Below are positions 62,598-64,000 of a DNA stretch of 64,000 bases, piece after piece. Source of the stretch: Microbacterium sp. CBA3102 (GTDB taxonomy: Bacteria; Actinomycetota; Actinomycetes; Actinomycetales; Microbacteriaceae); the NCBI RefSeq assembly GCF_007954505.1, contig NZ_CP042412.1:930001-994000 (forward strand), written 5' to 3'. Position numbers and translations under genes: made by a program. How positions within the stretch are numbered: the stretch's first letter is position 1; the number at the start of each line of letters is the position of its first letter. The notes under the pieces were generated by a model, which worked only from the letters and a program-made list of their open reading frames with translations, was not told the origin of the DNA and did not search any database.

Positions 62598-63866
62598 ATG
62601 ACCACTCAGACTGCGACCCCGGCTTCCGCAACCGCGGTGAAGCCGCCGTTGCGCATCTTCCTCACGATCTTGCATCTGGCAGGCGTCGGCGTCCTCGGCG
62701 GCGTCATCTTCGGCATGCTCGGCGGCCTTCTCGGCACCGGCATCGGCCTCCTCTTCGCCGCCGGCATCGGCGTCGTCCTCCTGGTCGGACTCGTCTACGC
62801 CCTTTACGGACTCGGCTGGTTCGAGGTCGCTCGTGTCGGCGCGCTCTACCGCACGCCGATCCCGCCGCTGCGTTTACAGCCGCGTGATCGTCCCGGATTC
62901 GGCGGGTGGTTGCGGTCCCTCGGACCGCAGGCCATCGACGGCCGGATGTGGCGGGCAGTGGCGAACTTCGCCATCTCCGCCGTGCTCGGCTTCGTCGTCC
63001 TCCGACTCTTCTGGGGTCTGGTGTGGTCGATCATCATCTCGTTCGCCCCGCTCACGGCCGCGGACTCCGTGATCGGACCGTTCGGTGGCGGGGGGATCCC
63101 CGTGGCCTGGGCTCCGCTGATCGGCGTCCTCGGCCTCGCCGCCTGCGTCGTCGGGATGATCGGGCTGGCACTGCTGCATCGAACCCTCTCCCTCGCGATC
63201 GTGATCCGCAGCAAGGAGACCGAGCTCACCGAGCGCGTCCGCACGTCGACCGCCCAGCGTGAGGGTGCGGTGCGCGCCGCCGATGTGGAGCGCACCCGGA
63301 TCGAGCGCGATCTGCACGACGGGGTACAGCCGCGGCTGGTCTCGGTCGGGATGACGCTCGGACTCGCGCAGCAGAAGATCGACAACGATCCGGAGGCCGC
63401 CAAGGAGCTGATCAACGAGGCTCACACCTCGACCAAGGCAGCGATCACGGAACTCCGCCAACTCGCTCGCGGCATTCACGCCTCGGTGCTCGATGATCGT
63501 GGTCTCGACGCCGCCCTTTCCGCTCTTGCCGGGAGGTCGCACATTCCCGTGCACCTCGATGTCCGGATGGACGGCCGGTGCAGCCGTGAGGCCGAGGCCG
63601 CCGTGTACTTCTCGATCGCGGAGTCCCTGACCAACGCGGCCAAGCACTCGCGGGCCAGTGAAGCCCGGGTGACCGTGCGCGTGCGTGAGGGCAACACCCT
63701 CTGGGCCCGCGTGGAGGACAACGGTATCGGAGGCGCTCAGGTGCAGCCCGGTGGGGGTCTGGACGGCATCGCCAACCGCATCCTCGCCGCGGGAGGGACC
63801 TTCCGCCTCGACAGCCCGCAGGGCGGACCGACCAGCCTGGAGGTGAACGTACCGTGCGCATCCTGA
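62598..63866 (+). CDS. Sensor histidine kinase (NarL-type system)
   Basis: 422 residues. N-terminal membrane sensor domain with four hydrophobic segments (about 18-70, 120-152, 170-195; putative sensor family found in actinobacterial kinases), then a HisKA_3 dimerisation helix with phospho-accepting His 240 in ERTRIERDLHDGVQPRLV, and an HATPase domain with ESLTNAAKHSRAS (N box) and ARVEDNGIGGAQ (G1). The downstream response regulator overlaps its end by 13 bases. The signal is unknown. Confidence 0.92.
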   Translation: MTTQTATPASATAVKPPLRIFLTILHLAGVGVLGGVIFGMLGGLLGTGIGLLFAAGIGVVLLVGLVYALYGLGWFEVARVGALYRTPIPPLRLQPRDRPGFGGWLRSLGPQAIDGRMWRAVANFAISAVLGFVVLRLFWGLVWSIIISFAPLTAADSVIGPFGGGGIPVAWAPLIGVLGLAACVVGMIGLALLHRTLSLAIVIRSKETELTERVRTSTAQREGAVRAADVERTRIERDLHDGVQPRLVSVGMTLGLAQQKIDNDPEAAKELINEAHTSTKAAITELRQLARGIHASVLDDRGLDAALSALAGRSHIPVHLDVRMDGRCSREAEAAVYFSIAESLTNAAKHSRASEARVTVRVREGNTLWARVEDNGIGGAQVQPGGGLDGIANRILAAGGTFRLDSPQGGPTSLEVNVPCAS

Positions 63867-64000
63867 TCTGCGAGGACTCGGTCCTGCTGAGAGAAGGCCT
63901 CGTTCGCCTGTTGGAGGACGCAGGGCATGAGGTGGTCGCCGCTCTCGCTGACACGGTGGAGCTCGAGCAGACGGTGGCCGGTAGTGCACCGGATCTCTGC
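63854..64000 (+). CDS. Response regulator, receiver domain (3' partial)
   Basis: The first 49 residues are present: VRILICEDSVLLREGLVRLLEDAGHEVV (in parts) with the acidic pair ED near residue 7-8, followed by APDLC leading to the expected phospho-Asp just past the window edge. GTG 63854 lies inside the kinase gene, so the two are coupled. By kinase type the missing C-terminus should be a LuxR/NarL HTH. Confidence 0.9.
   Translation, partial: MRILICEDSVLLREGLVRLLEDAGHEVVAALADTVELEQTVAGSAPDLC

Overview
The window is high-GC actinobacterial chromosome spanning the replication origin. Gene order, protein sequences and the absence of mycobacterial features point to Microbacteriaceae, most likely Microbacterium; the genus is inferred from general resemblance, not from a database search. 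From 45.8 kb to the end the classic origin block reads, on the minus strand, rpmH-rnpA-yidD-yidC-khpB-rsmG-(parS region)-parA-parB and, on the plus strand, dnaA-dnaN-recF-DUF721-gyrB-gyrA-DUF3566, followed by a two-component pair cut by the window edge. DnaA boxes lie on both sides of dnaA, densest between dnaA and dnaN. Eight parS sites sit in about 2 kb around a 1.34 kb stretch without genes between parA and rsmG.

The left part alternates core and accessory genes. 1-4.9 kb: a dipeptide/nickel-type ABC importer operon cut at its 5' end. 4.9-8.4 kb: DUF779 - aldehyde dehydrogenase - GAF regulator. 8.5-9.9 kb: cca (core). 10.0-32.0 kb: an accessory island with a polytopic membrane protein, a wall-anchored metallophosphatase, a polyamine/GABA-type catabolic operon (double AsnC regulator, PuuC-like ALDH, frameshifted PuuD, DUF3830 and a four-gene ABC importer), a Tat-exported phospholipase C-type enzyme, a decaying three-gene exported cluster (DUF2599), a TetR/FAD-monooxygenase pair with a broken second monooxygenase copy, an IS5-like remnant, a luciferase-like monooxygenase and a methyltransferase. 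32.1-37.3 kb: DUF6049-murJ-trxB-trxA (core); both trx genes have SigR/SigH-type promoters.

37.3-43.9 kb is a compact cluster that looks like a peptidoglycan-fragment (MurNAc) scavenging system: an RpiR/MurR-type regulator, a sugar ABC importer, a beta-lactamase-fold hydrolase (AmiE-like) and a NamZ (DUF1343) exo-muramidase. It resembles the Bacillus mur operon, with an ABC importer in place of the PTS permease. This is the best candidate here for an incompletely described system. 43.9-45.8 kb holds a sugar-porter MFS gene and a small acidic protein.

Three genes appear interrupted by single-base shifts: the metallophosphatase 5' end and puuD, both in C runs, and the 24.2 kb secreted protein. 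Raw reads are needed to tell sequencing error from real decay. No rRNA, tRNA or CRISPR array was found.
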